A stretch of 64,000 nucleotides of DNA. Origin: Paulownia fortunei. Lineage: Eukaryota; Streptophyta; Magnoliopsida; Lamiales; Paulowniaceae. The DNA is taken from positions 5,328,642-5,392,641 of the forward strand of contig CM033116.1 of the NCBI GenBank assembly GCA_019321725.1, read 5' to 3'. Position numbers and translations under genes: made by a program. Below, one piece after another: positions 63,640 to 64,000 of the stretch. Within the stretch, counting starts at the first letter, position 1; each line of letters opens with the position of its first letter. The notes under the pieces are model-generated. The model ran no database searches. It had not been told where the DNA came from and worked only from the letters and a program-made list of their open reading frames with translations.

Positions 63640-64000
63640 ACGTGAGCTTAGATTTATCGAGTCGAGTTGAAAATATTATTACTTAAATTTATTTGAATTT
63701 TATTAAGTTACAAAAATTGTGTTTGAACATAATCTGATTGTTATTCAAATCGAACTTGAACGAGATTTAATCGAATCAAATATGAATCGAGTTCGAATAT
63801 TTTGATTTATTTACATATATTTTATTATTTTTTACTAATTTAGTCGAGCTCAAAATAAGTTTCGAATGTTATCCACCGAAAAAATGTATTCAATCTTGAT
63901 TTATTATATTTAACGAACTAAGTTCAAATGAGCATTTACAATCGATTTTGAATCGAGTATTAAACAATTTTGATTTATTTTTGAGCCATAAACTTAACTT
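63640..64000. repeat. Dispersed GAGTTCGA-rich MITE-like repeat, copy 4 (runs to the window edge)
   Basis: Contains TCGAGTCGAGTTGAAAATAT, GAACTTGAACGAGATTTAAT, AATCGAGTTCGAATATTTTG and TTAGTCGAGCTCAAAATAAG, shared with copies near 34695 and 52870. The right end is cut by the window. Confidence 0.45.

Larger units (their letters stand above)
58694..64000. other. Gene-free AT-rich DNA to the window end
   Basis: No gene is supported. It holds GAGTTCGA-family repeats (about 59690-59950 and 63640-64000), a relic at about 60770-61130 related to 56135-56270 plus the start of the duplication unit, and a second GATGATAATG MITE (62920-63260). All remaining frames are short and compositional. Confidence 0.55.

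Overview
This is nuclear DNA of a eudicot plant. The genes have short GT-AG (and two GC-AG) introns with T-rich acceptors. The intergenic DNA is very AT-rich and full of small non-autonomous transposons and microsatellites, and every recognisable protein is closest to a known plant family. I cannot fix the species from sequence alone. No bacterial-type feature, CRISPR array, tRNA, rRNA or autonomous transposon gene was found.

Layout. 1-2.6 kb: AT-rich intergenic. 2.64-4.26 kb (+): GT47 glycosyltransferase of the FRA8/F8H (IRX7) xylan clade, 4 exons, 440 aa. 4.3-11.1 kb: gene-free, with one MITE and one long inverted-repeat element. 11.13-12.97 kb (-): xyloglucan endotransglucosylase/hydrolase of the XTH31/32 group, 4 exons, 292 aa. 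13-23 kb: gene-free and rich in MITEs, including a MULE-like element with terminal inverted repeats (TIRs), a long inverted repeat and an 18-G run. 23.04-28.51 kb (+): ESCRT-III subunit VPS24/CHMP3, 6 exons, 222 aa. 31.5-38.2 kb (+): two tandem serine carboxypeptidase-like genes of the SCPL47-49 type, 8 exons each (509 and 495 aa), followed by a decayed third copy at about 39.0-39.9 kb. 40.57-42.08 kb (-): a small zinc-ribbon plus OB-fold protein resembling the RPA1 C-terminal domain, 182 aa. 43.39-44.56 kb (-): an intronless S-adenosylmethionine synthetase ORF with a 5'UTR intron, carrying substitutions at two active-site positions. 48.26-52.67 kb (-): GH29 alpha-L-fucosidase of the FUC1 type, 3 exons, 537 aa. 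53-64 kb: gene-free, with several MITE families and a 1.14-kb tandem duplication.

How the genes relate. Three genes act on cell-wall polysaccharides (xylan synthesis, xyloglucan remodelling, xyloglucan/glycan defucosylation). The others serve endosomal sorting, vacuolar or secreted proteolysis, single-stranded DNA binding (inferred) and methyl-donor supply. From recalled Arabidopsis locus numbers, neighbours here are split over at least four Arabidopsis segments: F8H-VPS24.1-SCPL47; XTH31-VPS24.2-SCPL48; XTH32-MAT3; FUC1-FRA8. The window therefore looks like one ancestral block that was duplicated and fractionated in the Brassicaceae.

The observations most worth a second look are the active-site-substituted SAM synthetase, the unfractionated gene order, the two GC-AG introns (one differing between tandem paralogs, one bounded by an 8-bp direct repeat), and the recent-looking tandem duplication at 56.4-58.7 kb. 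I did not find a clearly new biological system.
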